The position numbers and the translations under genes were made by a program. A stretch of 64,000 nucleotides of DNA from a virus: positions 62,001 through 126,000 of the IMG/VR virus record IMGVR_UViG_3300043409_001318; one strand, given 5' to 3'. Below the pieces are notes generated by a model, which had not been told where the DNA came from, ran no database searches, and saw only the letters and a program-made list of their open reading frames with translations. Positions 27,501 to 36,751 of the stretch are shown piece after piece (the stretch's first letter is position 1; each line of letters begins with the position of its first letter).

Positions 27501-27530
27501 TTGACCTCTGGGTAAAAAGATACTATTTAT
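27501..27530 (+). promoter_or_regulatory. Promoter with CTATTTAT at -10
   Basis: TTGACC (27501-27506), 17 bases, TATTTA (27524-27529). Here the CTATTTAT motif falls exactly at a sigma-70 -10 position. The ATG at 27555 follows behind AAGGAGGTCACAAA. Confidence 0.5.
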
Positions 27531-27554
27531 TAGACTGACTAAGGAGGTCACAAA

Positions 27555-28061
27555 ATGTTATTATACTTACTTCTCGCTTGTAGGGAACAAGAACCAATCA
27601 ATATAGAGATTTGTGAAGAGCAAATTTCTGTAACAGATATGGCTAATGGTTTAACAGACAAACAAAAAGAAGTTTCTTACATTATTGAGGAACAATTTGG
27701 TGAAATGAATATTCCACCAAATATTACAGCAGCAGCAATCGTAAACGCTATTGCTGAAAGTAGACTAAACGCAAATGCTATTGGAGACGGTGGTAAAGCA
27801 GTAGGAGCTTTTCAACTACATAAAAGTGGTCTTGGTAATAATTTATCTGTAAAAGAAAGAACAAATGTTTATACAAGCGCAAATGTTATAGGAATTCAAA
27901 TTCTTAAAAATAATAATCTGTATGAATTAGAAAATAATAACGCATTTATACCAGAGATTACAAAAACAATCACAGAAGATATAATGCGACCAGATAAGTT
28001 AGAACAACAAAAAGAAAAACGAAGTAATTTAGCAAAAAAAATATTCCCTAACAGAATATAA
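27555..28061 (+). CDS. Lytic-transglycosylase-like lipoprotein candidate
   Basis: 168 aa. MLLYLLLAC is a very short signal with LLAC lipobox (Cys9). The body has IVNAIAESRLNANAIGDGG with the catalytic-type Glu of the goose-lysozyme/SLT group (E-S-x-x-x), then AVGAFQLH, its usual Gly-x-x-Q partner. The enzyme would cut peptidoglycan at the cell envelope in lysis or entry. Signal length is at the low limit, so lipidation is tentative. Confidence 0.6.
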   Translation: MLLYLLLACREQEPINIEICEEQISVTDMANGLTDKQKEVSYIIEEQFGEMNIPPNITAAAIVNAIAESRLNANAIGDGGKAVGAFQLHKSGLGNNLSVKERTNVYTSANVIGIQILKNNNLYELENNNAFIPEITKTITEDIMRPDKLEQQKEKRSNLAKKIFPNRI

Positions 28062-28066
28062 AACAT

Positions 28067-28100
28067 AAACCTCCAAGGATTAAAACACTTGGAGGTTTTT
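28067..28100 (+). terminator. Rho-independent terminator
   Basis: An 11-bp perfect stem (28067-28077 with 28088-28098) and T run, six bases after the stop at 28061. Confidence 0.85.
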
Positions 28101-28103
28101 AAT

Positions 28104-28132
28104 TTGACAACTTACAAAAAGGGTCTTATACT
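28104..28132 (+). promoter_or_regulatory. Near-consensus sigma-70 promoter
   Basis: TTGACA, 17 bases, TATACT, directly behind a terminator. It is followed by ATTTAT, so CTATTTAT (28131-28138) overlaps its 3' edge. Start predicted about 20 bases before the ATG at 28159. Confidence 0.75.
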
Positions 28133-28158
28133 ATTTATATTAGTTCAACAGGAATTAA

Positions 28159-29472
28159 ATGGCTAAAAAAACTTACGTTCTAGATACAAGTGCTTTAATT
28201 ACAGATACCGAATGTGTAAATTCATATGGTAATAATGATATTCTTATTCCAATTAAAGTATTGGAAGAATTAGATAAACACAAAAAGCGTCAAGATTTAG
28301 TAGGAGCAAGTGCAAGAACCGTTATTCGTTTTCTTGACTCACTTCGTTCAAGTGGCTCTTTGTACGAAGGAGTAAAGTTAGGTAAAGGAAAGGGTGTTTT
28401 AAGAGTAAAGGGATATTCAACAACAATGGACTTCCCACCAGAGTTAGATTTATCTGTTGCAGATCATCAAATCTTAGCAGTTGCTTTAAGTGAGAAAACA
28501 GAAACTAAAAAAGTAATTGTTGTATCAAATGATATCAACATGAGAGTTGTTTGTGATTCAATTGGGATGGAATCCGAAGATTGCAACCCAGAAAAAGTTG
28601 TAGAATCAACTTCCAGCTTGTTTCACGGATTTACAGATGTTTTGGTAGATGATGAATTTATTGACAGGTTCTACGCTAATGAAAGCCTTGAACTTCCAGA
28701 AAAAAAGGATAAACTTTTTCCAAATCAATATCTAATGCTTACTTCTTCTTCTAACAACAAGAAAACAGCCTTAGCAAAATTTGTTGGACCAAATCAACCA
28801 TTAGCAAGACTAACAAACCTTGGTAAAAAAGGTGTATTCAATATTAAACCAAAAAATAAAGAACAAAATTTTGCTCTTGATTTATTAATGAACCCAGATA
28901 TTCCACTTGTTTCAATTGTAGGTAAAGCGGGTTGTGGTAAAACCATGCTTGCTATCGCTGCTGGATTGGAACAAACAATTGGATTAGATAGTAAATATAC
29001 TCGTTTAATTGTTTCTCGACCAGTTCAACCATTAGGTAAAGATATTGGTTTCTTGCCCGGAACCTTAGAAGAAAAAATGGCTCCTTGGCTTCGTCCAATT
29101 CAAGACAACTTACAATTCTTAATGGGCAACGATAAAGTAACACTTGAAATGTATATGCAGAAAGGTGTTATTGAAGTTGAAGCAATTACATATATTCGTG
29201 GTCGTTCAATAGCCAACGCCTATATCATTATAGACGAGGCACAGAACTTATCCATGCATGAGATTAAAACTATCATTACTCGCGCTGGTGAAGGCTCCAA
29301 GGTGGTTCTAACAGGCGACATAGAACAGATAGACAACGTATATGTAGATGAATTAACAAATGGTTTAACAATCGCCGCAGAGAAATTTAAAAACTCTAAT
29401 TTGGCAGGGCATGTAACACTATTAAGTGGTGAAAGATCTGCTTTGGCTTCATTAGCATCGAAAATATTATAA
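28159..29472 (+). CDS. phoH: PIN-PhoH fusion protein (PhoH family ATPase)
   Basis: 437 aa. The N-terminal PIN domain has YVLDTSALITD and VSNDINMR, acidic residues of a Mg-dependent ribonuclease; the C-terminal PhoH ATPase has VGKAGCGKT (Walker A, about residues 254-262) and AYIIIDEAQNLS (Walker B, about 354). The same domain order is found in bacterial PhoH2 and in PhoH proteins of marine phages. It is thought to act in RNA metabolism, possibly as helicase/nuclease. It has a strong promoter and a terminator before it. Confidence 0.9.
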   Translation: MAKKTYVLDTSALITDTECVNSYGNNDILIPIKVLEELDKHKKRQDLVGASARTVIRFLDSLRSSGSLYEGVKLGKGKGVLRVKGYSTTMDFPPELDLSVADHQILAVALSEKTETKKVIVVSNDINMRVVCDSIGMESEDCNPEKVVESTSSLFHGFTDVLVDDEFIDRFYANESLELPEKKDKLFPNQYLMLTSSSNNKKTALAKFVGPNQPLARLTNLGKKGVFNIKPKNKEQNFALDLLMNPDIPLVSIVGKAGCGKTMLAIAAGLEQTIGLDSKYTRLIVSRPVQPLGKDIGFLPGTLEEKMAPWLRPIQDNLQFLMGNDKVTLEMYMQKGVIEVEAITYIRGRSIANAYIIIDEAQNLSMHEIKTIITRAGEGSKVVLTGDIEQIDNVYVDELTNGLTIAAEKFKNSNLAGHVTLLSGERSALASLASKIL

Positions 29473-29481
29473 GAGGATAAA

Positions 29482-29736
29482 ATGGAAGAACAAAATACAG
29501 AAGTAGTGGCTGATAATCCTATGAAATCTTGGCTTGTAGATTATGTAGGTCAAAACTATAAGCCAGAGAATGGAGAAGTCACGGTAGAACTGATCGTAGA
29601 AGCTTTAGCACAAGAATTCCCAGACTTTGTATTGGTGTTAGCACAAGAAAACTTTATTAGAGGATATCAACAGGCTTTATATGATGTTGATTATGGTGAA
29701 TTAAGAAAAAATGAAGAACAACCAGAACCTGTTTAA
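29482..29736 (+). CDS. Acidic hypothetical protein, 84 aa
   Basis: ATG follows AGAGGATAAA. It is acidic with helical stretches (ELIVEALAQEFPDFVLVLAQE) and a tail EEQPEPV. It overlaps the next gene by 26 bases. Cotranscribed with phoH. No family recognised. Confidence 0.6.
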   Translation: MEEQNTEVVADNPMKSWLVDYVGQNYKPENGEVTVELIVEALAQEFPDFVLVLAQENFIRGYQQALYDVDYGELRKNEEQPEPV

Positions 29737-30439
29737 TTATATGAAGAAATCTTCGACTAATTCCAAGAAAAATCATAAAGAAAGAATATTTCTTGATGGT
29801 ATAAAAGTTTTAATCAAAGATCCCTTTACTACTAACGAAATAGATTTAGATAAAGTATTGAATAAAGTTAAAAATTCAATACCTCATTTTTTGTTCCAAA
29901 ATGTAGAAGCCATCTATATAGGTCAATTTAAAGAACTTAAAGAAAGAGATTTAAATGCTGCTTATATGGATGGTGCTTTATACATAACTAATGAACAAAA
30001 AAATGAAGTAAATATGTTAGAAGACATAATTCACGAAATAGCACATTCAATAGAAGAATTAGCAAGTTTTGATATGTATACTGACAATAAACTTAATAGA
30101 GAGTTAGAAGTAAAAAGAGCAAAGTTAAAACAAATTTTAAAAGACAATAAATTTGATGTTAGTAAACAAGAATTCTTAAATATTGAATATAGCAAGAAAT
30201 TTGATATCTATTTGTATGAAGAAATAGGATATCCAGTGTTAAACACACTTACGGTTGGATTATTTTGTTCTCCTTATGGTGCAACATCAATAAGAGAATA
30301 CTTTGCTAATGGATTTGAGTTTTTCTTTTTGAAAGATAGAGAAATAGTAAAACAAATATCCCCTCAATTATATAAGAAATTAATAGAAATTGAAAGAGGA
30401 GAGTTTTTCAATGAGTCAACAGAGGATTTATCCTATTGA
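29711..30439 (+). CDS. HExxH metallopeptidase-like protein, 242 aa
   Basis: IIHEIAHSIEE at about residues 107-117 is an HExxH zinc site (His108, Glu109, His112). A later FFLKDREIV-type helix and GFEFFF could hold a third ligand but it is not clear. The N-terminus is Lys-rich (MKKSSTNSKKNHKE). Start uncertain: ATG 29711 (overlapping the previous gene) or ATG 29741. Function unknown; proteolysis inferred from the motif. Confidence 0.65.
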   Translation: MKNNQNLFNYMKKSSTNSKKNHKERIFLDGIKVLIKDPFTTNEIDLDKVLNKVKNSIPHFLFQNVEAIYIGQFKELKERDLNAAYMDGALYITNEQKNEVNMLEDIIHEIAHSIEELASFDMYTDNKLNRELEVKRAKLKQILKDNKFDVSKQEFLNIEYSKKFDIYLYEEIGYPVLNTLTVGLFCSPYGATSIREYFANGFEFFFLKDREIVKQISPQLYKKLIEIERGEFFNESTEDLSY

Positions 30440-30512
30440 CCTATTGGCTTCTTGTTGTTATGATGGTGACATAGAAAAAAGGGCATATCTTGTCACACAT
30501 CTCATTCTCTGA
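30411..30512 (+). CDS. Small overlapping protein, 33 aa
   Basis: ATG 30411 follows AAGAGGAGAGTTTTTCA, a strong binding site inside the end of the metallopeptidase-like gene. The peptide (MSQQRIYPID at the start) contains LLASCCYDG and ends LVTHLIL. Its stop overlaps the start of the nuclease gene, so it may serve mainly to bring ribosomes to the TTG start there. Confidence 0.45.
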   Translation: MSQQRIYPIDLLASCCYDGDIEKRAYLVTHLIL

Positions 30513-31263
30513 GCTTAAAATTTGGAATAGTTGTCCGTATAAACATAAACTACAATACATTGATAAGAACAAAGTATTCACATCAACAGAATATACTTGT
30601 TTTGGTATTGCTATCCATGAAACTTGTGAGAAATCACTACTTAAAGTAATCAAGGAGGAGCAACATAGTGAATACTTTGAAGCAAAATTCAAGGAAGAAC
30701 TCAAAATCCTTGATGGTAAAACTCAAAATAACCAAGATCTTATTGATGATATGGTGGAGCAGGGTAAAGCAATCCTCTCTGAACTTTATAGAAGCCTTGA
30801 TAGTTACTTGGAAGGGTACGAAGTAGTAGCAACAGAACAACCTCTCTTTGAGCGTATCCAAAACCTTGACTTTGAGTATGACTTCAAGGGTTTCATCGAT
30901 CTTGTTCTTAAAACACCAGATGGTAAGTATCATATTATTGATTGGAAGTCTTGTTCATGGGGTTGGGGTGTTGATAAACGCTCTGACCCCATGATTAATT
31001 ACCAACTAACATATTACAAGATGTTTTATGCTCAAAAGTTTAATATTGATCCTAAAATGATTGAAACTCACTTTGCTCTTCTTAAAAGAACAGCCAAAAA
31101 AGAACGTGTTGAGTTCTTCCGCGTAACAAGTGGAACAAAAAAGATAGAAAACGCAAATTTACTATTGACAAAGGCAATTAAGGCGATTAAAAGTAATAAG
31201 TATATTAAAAATCGTTTATCTTGTAATGGATGCGAGTTTTATAAAACAGAATTATGCAAGTGA
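30490..31263 (+). CDS. RecB/Cas4-like PD-(D/E)XK nuclease
   Basis: 257 aa from TTG 30490. ISFSELKIWNSCPYKHK is the N-terminal signature with the first Cys; GFIDLVLKTPDGKYHIIDWKS is the D-x(n)-D-W-K active site; QLTYYKMFY follows, and CNGCEFYKTELC supplies three more Cys for an iron-sulfur cluster. This is the Cas4/AddB-type nuclease architecture. Likely in phage recombination or DNA processing. The frame opens inside the small ORF at 30411; no ATG is available early enough. Confidence 0.85.
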   Translation: MSHISFSELKIWNSCPYKHKLQYIDKNKVFTSTEYTCFGIAIHETCEKSLLKVIKEEQHSEYFEAKFKEELKILDGKTQNNQDLIDDMVEQGKAILSELYRSLDSYLEGYEVVATEQPLFERIQNLDFEYDFKGFIDLVLKTPDGKYHIIDWKSCSWGWGVDKRSDPMINYQLTYYKMFYAQKFNIDPKMIETHFALLKRTAKKERVEFFRVTSGTKKIENANLLLTKAIKAIKSNKYIKNRLSCNGCEFYKTELCK

Positions 31264-31270
31264 GTAATAA

Positions 31271-32515
31271 ATGAAAAAAATTAAAGTGTTGACAATGAGT
31301 GACCATCCTTTTTCTCCCTCTGGTGTTGGTCACATGGCTAAGAATTTTATTGAGGGATTATTAAATACTGGAAAGTATCAATTTATCTCTCTTGGTGGTG
31401 CAGTTAAGCATCAAGATTATAGACCACAAAAGACAGAACAATGGGGAGACAATTGGATTGTATTTCCTGTTGATGGATATGGTAATAAAGATATGATCCG
31501 TTCAATTATGAGAACAGAAAAACCAGATGTTGTTTGGTTTATGACTGATCCACGTTTTTGGGGATGGTTATGGGAGATGGAAAATGAAATTAGACCAAAT
31601 ATTCCTTTGGTTTATTACCATGTTTGGGATAACTACCCATATCCAACCTTTAATCGTAAGTTCTATCTTTCAAATGATCATATTGCTACTATCTCTAAGC
31701 TTACAGATGATATTGTGGCTACCGTAGCACCAGAAGTTCCAAGAACTTATGTTCCACACGCAGTTGATACTAATATCTTCAAGAGACTACCAGCAGAAGA
31801 GATTGTTAAATTTAAGAAAGAGAACTTAAAGATTGAAGATGATAGATTGATCTTCTTCTGGAACAATAGAAACGCAAGACGTAAACAATCTGGTTCACTT
31901 CTATGGTGGTTTGCTGAATTCTTAAAGAAAGGAACAAAAGCAACCCTAATCATGCATACAGATCCAAGAGATATGCACGGACAAGACCTCCACGCTATTA
32001 TGAAGGAATTAAAACTTGTAAATAGAGAAGTTCTTATCTCCGAACAAAAAGTTCCATCACAAAATCTTGCTTATTTCTATAATGCTGCTGATGCTACTAT
32101 CAATATCTCCGATGCAGAGGGATTTGGTCTTGCTACACTTGAATCACTTGCTTGTGAAACACCAATTATAGTGACTAAGACAGGTGGACTTCAAGATCAA
32201 ATAAGAAATGGTAACCAATTGTTTGGTATTGAGATTATTCCAGCCTCACAAGCAATAATTGGTTCACAAGAAGTTCCATTTATCTATGAAGATAGAATTA
32301 GCCAAGAACAAATGGTTGGTGCTCTTCAAACATTTACAGAAATTCCAAAAGAAACAAGAAAGTTAATTGGACAAGCAGGTAGACAACACGTTATAGATAA
32401 TTTCAACTTTACAGATTTTATTAATCGTTGGGATACTATCTTAACTGACACTTATAACAAAGGTGTTTGGCCTAATAAATCTTACAAAGGTTGGGAGCTT
32501 AAAGAAATCGCATGA
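31271..32515 (+). CDS. Glycosyltransferase, GT4-like (GT-B fold)
   Basis: 414 aa. N-terminal MSDHPFSPSGVGHMAKNF is the first Rossmann domain's Gly-rich turn; EGFGLATLESLACETPIIV is the E-x7-E nucleotide-sugar motif of GT4 enzymes. It transfers an activated sugar to an acceptor that cannot be deduced. First gene of the glycan island, overlapping the next by 4 bases. Its codon use resembles that of the phage core. Confidence 0.85.
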   Translation: MKKIKVLTMSDHPFSPSGVGHMAKNFIEGLLNTGKYQFISLGGAVKHQDYRPQKTEQWGDNWIVFPVDGYGNKDMIRSIMRTEKPDVVWFMTDPRFWGWLWEMENEIRPNIPLVYYHVWDNYPYPTFNRKFYLSNDHIATISKLTDDIVATVAPEVPRTYVPHAVDTNIFKRLPAEEIVKFKKENLKIEDDRLIFFWNNRNARRKQSGSLLWWFAEFLKKGTKATLIMHTDPRDMHGQDLHAIMKELKLVNREVLISEQKVPSQNLAYFYNAADATINISDAEGFGLATLESLACETPIIVTKTGGLQDQIRNGNQLFGIEIIPASQAIIGSQEVPFIYEDRISQEQMVGALQTFTEIPKETRKLIGQAGRQHVIDNFNFTDFINRWDTILTDTYNKGVWPNKSYKGWELKEIA

Positions 32516-33780
32516 AAAAGAAATTATTAGTTACAGGACCAGCTTTAACTGCTTCTGGTTATGGTGAGCAGTCCAGATTTGCCCTTAGAGCCCTTCGTTC
32601 AAGAGAAGACCTATTCGATATCTACCTTACTCCTACTTCTTGGGGACAATGTGGATGGATACATGAAGATAATGAAGAACGTGCTTGGATTGATAGTATA
32701 ATCATGAAAACGGTTCAATATACGCAAGTTTGCAACAATCAACCACAATATGATATGTCTTTACAAGTCACTATTCCAAATGAATGGAAGAAGATGGCTC
32801 CAATCAATATTGGTTATACAGCAGGAATTGAAACAAGCAAGATTTCTCCTCATTGGATTAATCCATCAAATCAAATGGATAAAATTATTGTTGTTTCAAG
32901 TTTTGCGAAGAAAGGATTTGAAAATGGCGTTTATACCGCAACAGATCAAGCAACAGGTCAACAAGTTCCTAACTATAAAGTAAATATACCAATTGAAGTA
33001 GTTAATTATGCTTCAAGAAAAATTGATGGTGTAGAACTTGATTTAAATCTTACAACAGATTTCAATTTTCTTGTAGTTGCTCAAGCAGGACCAAGAAAGA
33101 ACTTAGCAAATACTATCAAATGGTTTGTTGAAGAGTTTAAGAATGATAATGTAGGTTTGATTTGTAAAACCCATCTTGGTGGTTCTTCTCAAATTGATCG
33201 AGAAGCAATAACAAATAATCTAAAACAAATGGAACAACATAAAGATAGAAAATGTAAAGTTTATCTTCTTCATGGTGATATGAGTGAAGGAGAAATGACT
33301 TCTCTTTATACCCATCCAAAAGTTAAAGCATTAGTATCTCTATCTCATGGTGAAGGCTTTGGTTTGCCCTTGTTTGAAGCAGCAGGATTAGGACTTCCAG
33401 TAATCACAACTGAATGGTCTGGTCATACAGATTTTATGTATTGCCCAAACAAAGAAGGAAAAGTTAAACCACATTTTGCAAGAGTAGATTTCACACTTGG
33501 TCCTGTCCAGCCAGAAGCATTATGGGAAGGGGTAATAGAAAAAGATACTATGTGGTCATTCCCTGTTGGAAACTCTGCCAAAAGTGAAATGAGAGTGGTT
33601 TACAAGGATTGGGATAGATACCGTGGACAAGCAAAACGTCTTGCCCTTCATATCGAGAAAGAGTTTGCAGCAGAGAAGATTTATGAACATTTTATTAACT
33701 TTCTTACAAAAGAAGAAAAATATGATTTAAATAATTGGATTAAAAATTTTAATGAGCAACAAGTAATAACACATGGGTAA
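32512..33780 (+). CDS. Glycosyltransferase, GT4-like (GT-B fold)
   Basis: 422 aa. GPALTASGYGEQSRFALRAL at the N-terminus and HGEGFGLPLFEAAGLGLPV at the donor site show a GT-B enzyme like its neighbour, with which it overlaps (ATGA). The two may be successive transferases on one acceptor. It overlaps the next frame by 8 bases. Confidence 0.85.
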   Translation: MKKKLLVTGPALTASGYGEQSRFALRALRSREDLFDIYLTPTSWGQCGWIHEDNEERAWIDSIIMKTVQYTQVCNNQPQYDMSLQVTIPNEWKKMAPINIGYTAGIETSKISPHWINPSNQMDKIIVVSSFAKKGFENGVYTATDQATGQQVPNYKVNIPIEVVNYASRKIDGVELDLNLTTDFNFLVVAQAGPRKNLANTIKWFVEEFKNDNVGLICKTHLGGSSQIDREAITNNLKQMEQHKDRKCKVYLLHGDMSEGEMTSLYTHPKVKALVSLSHGEGFGLPLFEAAGLGLPVITTEWSGHTDFMYCPNKEGKVKPHFARVDFTLGPVQPEALWEGVIEKDTMWSFPVGNSAKSEMRVVYKDWDRYRGQAKRLALHIEKEFAAEKIYEHFINFLTKEEKYDLNNWIKNFNEQQVITHG

Positions 33781-34285
33781 AATTGTTTATGTCTCAGACT
33801 ATTTTTCAAGTGAAATAAATGGTGGTGGTGAATTAAATGACAATGAATTAATAAATATCTTTTTATCAAAAGATATTGAAATTTTAAAGTTGAAATCTAG
33901 TAATGTAAAACTACCAATATTAAAACAAATAAACAATATACCAATTATTATTTCTAATTTTATAAATCTTGATTCTGAATGTATTGCATATTTGCAGGAG
34001 AATTGTAGGTATGTAATTTATGAGCATGATCACAAGTATATTATGGGCAGGAACCCAGCAGTTTATAGTAATTTGATTGCTCCTAAAGAACATATAGTTA
34101 ATTTTCAATTTTATAAAAATGCAAAACATATTTTTTGTCAGTCTTCTTTACATAAAAATATTATTTACAATAATTTAAAATTAGATAATATTATAAATTT
34201 AAGTGGTAATTTATGGTCAATTGACACTCTTAAATTTATAGAAAATATATGTATTAATAATAAAAATAACAAATATGCAATATAA
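33773..34285 (+). CDS. Glycosyltransferase N-terminal part, probably split gene
   Basis: 170 aa. KIVYVSDYFSSEINGGGEL looks like a glycosyltransferase opening, and IYEHDHKYI and HIFCQSSLHKNII follow the usual order. The frame stops at NNKNNKYAI just where the donor-binding domain should begin, and the next frame (34275) continues with that domain. So a frameshift or deletion in a former single gene is likely; the 11-base overlap could also allow coupling. Confidence 0.6.
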   Translation: MGKIVYVSDYFSSEINGGGELNDNELINIFLSKDIEILKLKSSNVKLPILKQINNIPIIISNFINLDSECIAYLQENCRYVIYEHDHKYIMGRNPAVYSNLIAPKEHIVNFQFYKNAKHIFCQSSLHKNIIYNNLKLDNIINLSGNLWSIDTLKFIENICINNKNNKYAI

Positions 34286-34586
34286 ACATGATTCAATTAT
34301 GTTTTGTAAATATAAAAATTATGATTATTCATTGATTAAAGATAATGATCATAATTCTTTTTTACAAAAACTTTCTTTAAATAAAGGGCTAGTGTTTTTT
34401 CCCAAAACACCAGAGACATTATCTAGACTTTGTGTTGAAGCTAAAATGTTAAAATTACAGCTAATAACTAATAATAATGTTGGTGCTACACATGAAGAAT
34501 GGTTTAATTTAAAAGGAAAAGAATTAATTGATTATTGTTTACAAATGAGATATAATATAAGTAATAAAGTTTTGGAAAATTTATGA
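34275..34586 (+). CDS. Glycosyltransferase C-terminal part, probably split gene
   Basis: 103 aa. LVFFPKTPETLSRLCVEAKM and ITNNNVGATHEEWF match the C-terminal donor domain of the transferase type starting at 33773. It has no typical N-terminal domain of its own. Its start lies inside the end of the upstream frame. Confidence 0.6.
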   Translation: MQYKHDSIMFCKYKNYDYSLIKDNDHNSFLQKLSLNKGLVFFPKTPETLSRLCVEAKMLKLQLITNNNVGATHEEWFNLKGKELIDYCLQMRYNISNKVLENL

Positions 34587-35296
34587 TATCTATAGTTATA
34601 CCAAATTATAATACTAAATACGAATATTTCGTTGAATGTATAGACAGTGTAGTTAAGCAAGATTTTAATAATTTTGAAATTATTGTTGTAGATAATGGAA
34701 GTGAAGAAATATTATTTAAAAAATATGAAGAATATACAAAAGATATTAAAAATTTAAAATTATTAAGATGTGATAGAATACCAAATAAAAAAAATCTTTC
34801 TGTTGCTTTAAACTATGGAATATTAAATTCTAAGTACGATGTTATCGCTAGAATGGACGCTGACGATATTATGTTAAAAGATAGACTTACAAAACAATAT
34901 AATTACTTAATAAATAATAAAATTGATATATTAGGTGGTCAATTAGAATATTTAAATAATAGTGGTAGAACAAATCATCCAACAATTATAACTAAAGAAA
35001 TTCCTATTAATTCTATTTGGTTTATTAATCACCCAACCATTATGTTTAGGAAAAACAAAATAATAGAAATAGGGTTATATAAAGAAGAACCAGAATTTAT
35101 TGCTGAAGATTATGAACTTTGGACTAGAAGCTTAAAAAATGATTTAGTAATTCACAATATAAGTGATGTAGTTATTAAATATAGAATTCACGAAGGTAAT
35201 CTAACTTTTAAAGATAAAGCTAATCCCTATTATGAATCACTATTAAATTATATTAGAAAAGGTTATAATCAATATTATATGGAGACAAAAAAATGA
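34583..35296 (+). CDS. Glycosyltransferase, GT2 family
   Basis: 237 aa. ISIVIPNYN is the first strand, EIIVVDNGSEE the second, and ARMDADDIM the metal-binding D-x-D of GT-A family 2 enzymes. WFINHPTIMFRK and AEDYELWTR (E-D-x-E-L-W) are also family-typical. Overlaps both neighbours by 4 bases. Confidence 0.9.
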   Translation: MISIVIPNYNTKYEYFVECIDSVVKQDFNNFEIIVVDNGSEEILFKKYEEYTKDIKNLKLLRCDRIPNKKNLSVALNYGILNSKYDVIARMDADDIMLKDRLTKQYNYLINNKIDILGGQLEYLNNSGRTNHPTIITKEIPINSIWFINHPTIMFRKNKIIEIGLYKEEPEFIAEDYELWTRSLKNDLVIHNISDVVIKYRIHEGNLTFKDKANPYYESLLNYIRKGYNQYYMETKK

Positions 35297-36210
35297 AAAT
35301 TCTTGTAACTGGAGGAGCTGGGTTTATAGGCGGCCATCTAGTAGAAACGCTTTTACAACAAGGACATAGTGTAGTTGTTGTTGACAACGAATCAGCTACT
35401 TCATCTGATAAATTTAATTGGTTTGATAATGCTGAAAATCATAAGGTTGATATATTAGATGATAAGGCTATGGAAGTTATCTTTTCTAAAGGTTTAGATT
35501 ATGTATTCCATCTAGCAGCAGAAACTAAGATACAATTAGCTGTTGAACAACCAGAAAAATGTTTTGATTCAAACATTAATGGAACTGTAAAATTATTAGA
35601 ATTATGCAAAAAATATAAAATAAAAAGAGTAGTTGTTGCTTCGTCTAGTTCAGTTTATGGTACGAATCCAATACCAAATCACGAATTACAGATCCCAGAT
35701 TGTCTAAACCCGTATGCAGCAAGTAAACTATGTGATGAAATTATTTGTAGCACTTATTCTAAAATTTATAATCTTGAAACAATAAGTTTCAGATTCTTTA
35801 ATGTGTTTGGCGAAAGAATGCCAAATCGTGGAGCATATGCACCAGTAATTGCTATTTTTGATAGACAAAAATTAAATAATGAAAGTATGACTATTACTGG
35901 CGATGGAGAGCAAAAAAGAGACTTTGTTTATGTAAAAGACGTAGTAGATGCTTTAATTTGTGGTATGAATACAACTAATAGGAATTGTATTGGACAAACA
36001 TATAATGTCGGAAATGGAACAAATATAAGTATTAATGAAATAGCAAAATTTATGAAAGGTAAATATATCTATATACCAGAAAGAAAAGGTGATGCAAAAG
36101 AAACTTTGGCAGAATTGAACAAAATTAAAAATCATTTAAATTGGACTCCTAAAGTAACTGTGTTATATTGGTTAAAGAAGTTTTGTGAGAATAGATATGA
36201 TAATAGATAA
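35293..36210 (+). CDS. NAD-dependent nucleotide-sugar epimerase/dehydratase
   Basis: 305 aa extended SDR. TGGAGFIGGHLV is the NAD-binding Gly motif; ASSSSVYG and YAASK (Tyr-x3-Lys) hold the catalytic residues; RDFVYVKDVVDA is a family signature. It resembles UDP-glucose or UDP-GlcNAc 4-epimerases and would supply a nucleotide sugar to the transferases nearby. Exact substrate cannot be read from the sequence. Confidence 0.85.
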   Translation: MKILVTGGAGFIGGHLVETLLQQGHSVVVVDNESATSSDKFNWFDNAENHKVDILDDKAMEVIFSKGLDYVFHLAAETKIQLAVEQPEKCFDSNINGTVKLLELCKKYKIKRVVVASSSSVYGTNPIPNHELQIPDCLNPYAASKLCDEIICSTYSKIYNLETISFRFFNVFGERMPNRGAYAPVIAIFDRQKLNNESMTITGDGEQKRDFVYVKDVVDALICGMNTTNRNCIGQTYNVGNGTNISINEIAKFMKGKYIYIPERKGDAKETLAELNKIKNHLNWTPKVTVLYWLKKFCENRYDNR

Positions 36211-36751
36211 TAATACTGGTATATGGTTAAATAATTCACTAGAAGGTCACGGATATGACACTTCCTTATCTAATGCCTTGGTACAAATTTTAAAAAAAAA
36301 TAACATTACAGATGTATACGATTTTGGTTGTGGTCATGGATTATACACAAGAAATTTATTAATTAATAAAATTAATTGTGAAGGATATGACGGAAATCCA
36401 AACACAAAACAAATAACGGATAATATTTGTAATGTTTTAGATTTATCAAAACCATTTGAGTTACAAAAAAAAGAATATGTAATAACTTTAGAAGTTGGAG
36501 AACATATTCCTAAATCATATGAAGAAACTTTTATTAATAATATTCACAACCATAATACAAAAGGTATTATTTTATCTTGGGCTATTGTTGGACAGGGTGG
36601 AGACGGTCATATAAATTGTCAAAATAATGATTATATTAAACATATATTTCATGATTTAGGATATAAAAATAATTTAGAAGATGAAAATTATTTAAGATTT
36701 AATTCATCTTTTTCTTGGTTCAGAAATACTATTATGGTTTTTGAAAAATGA
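36197..36751 (+). CDS. Class I SAM-dependent methyltransferase
   Basis: 184 aa from ATG 36197 (a GTG 12 bases earlier is an alternative). VYDFGCGHGLYTRNLL is motif I of class I methyltransferases; ICNVLDLSKPF and VITLEVGEHIP fit the next motifs. It probably methylates a sugar or glycan. Overlaps the epimerase gene. Confidence 0.8.
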   Translation: MIIDNNTGIWLNNSLEGHGYDTSLSNALVQILKKNNITDVYDFGCGHGLYTRNLLINKINCEGYDGNPNTKQITDNICNVLDLSKPFELQKKEYVITLEVGEHIPKSYEETFINNIHNHNTKGIILSWAIVGQGGDGHINCQNNDYIKHIFHDLGYKNNLEDENYLRFNSSFSWFRNTIMVFEK

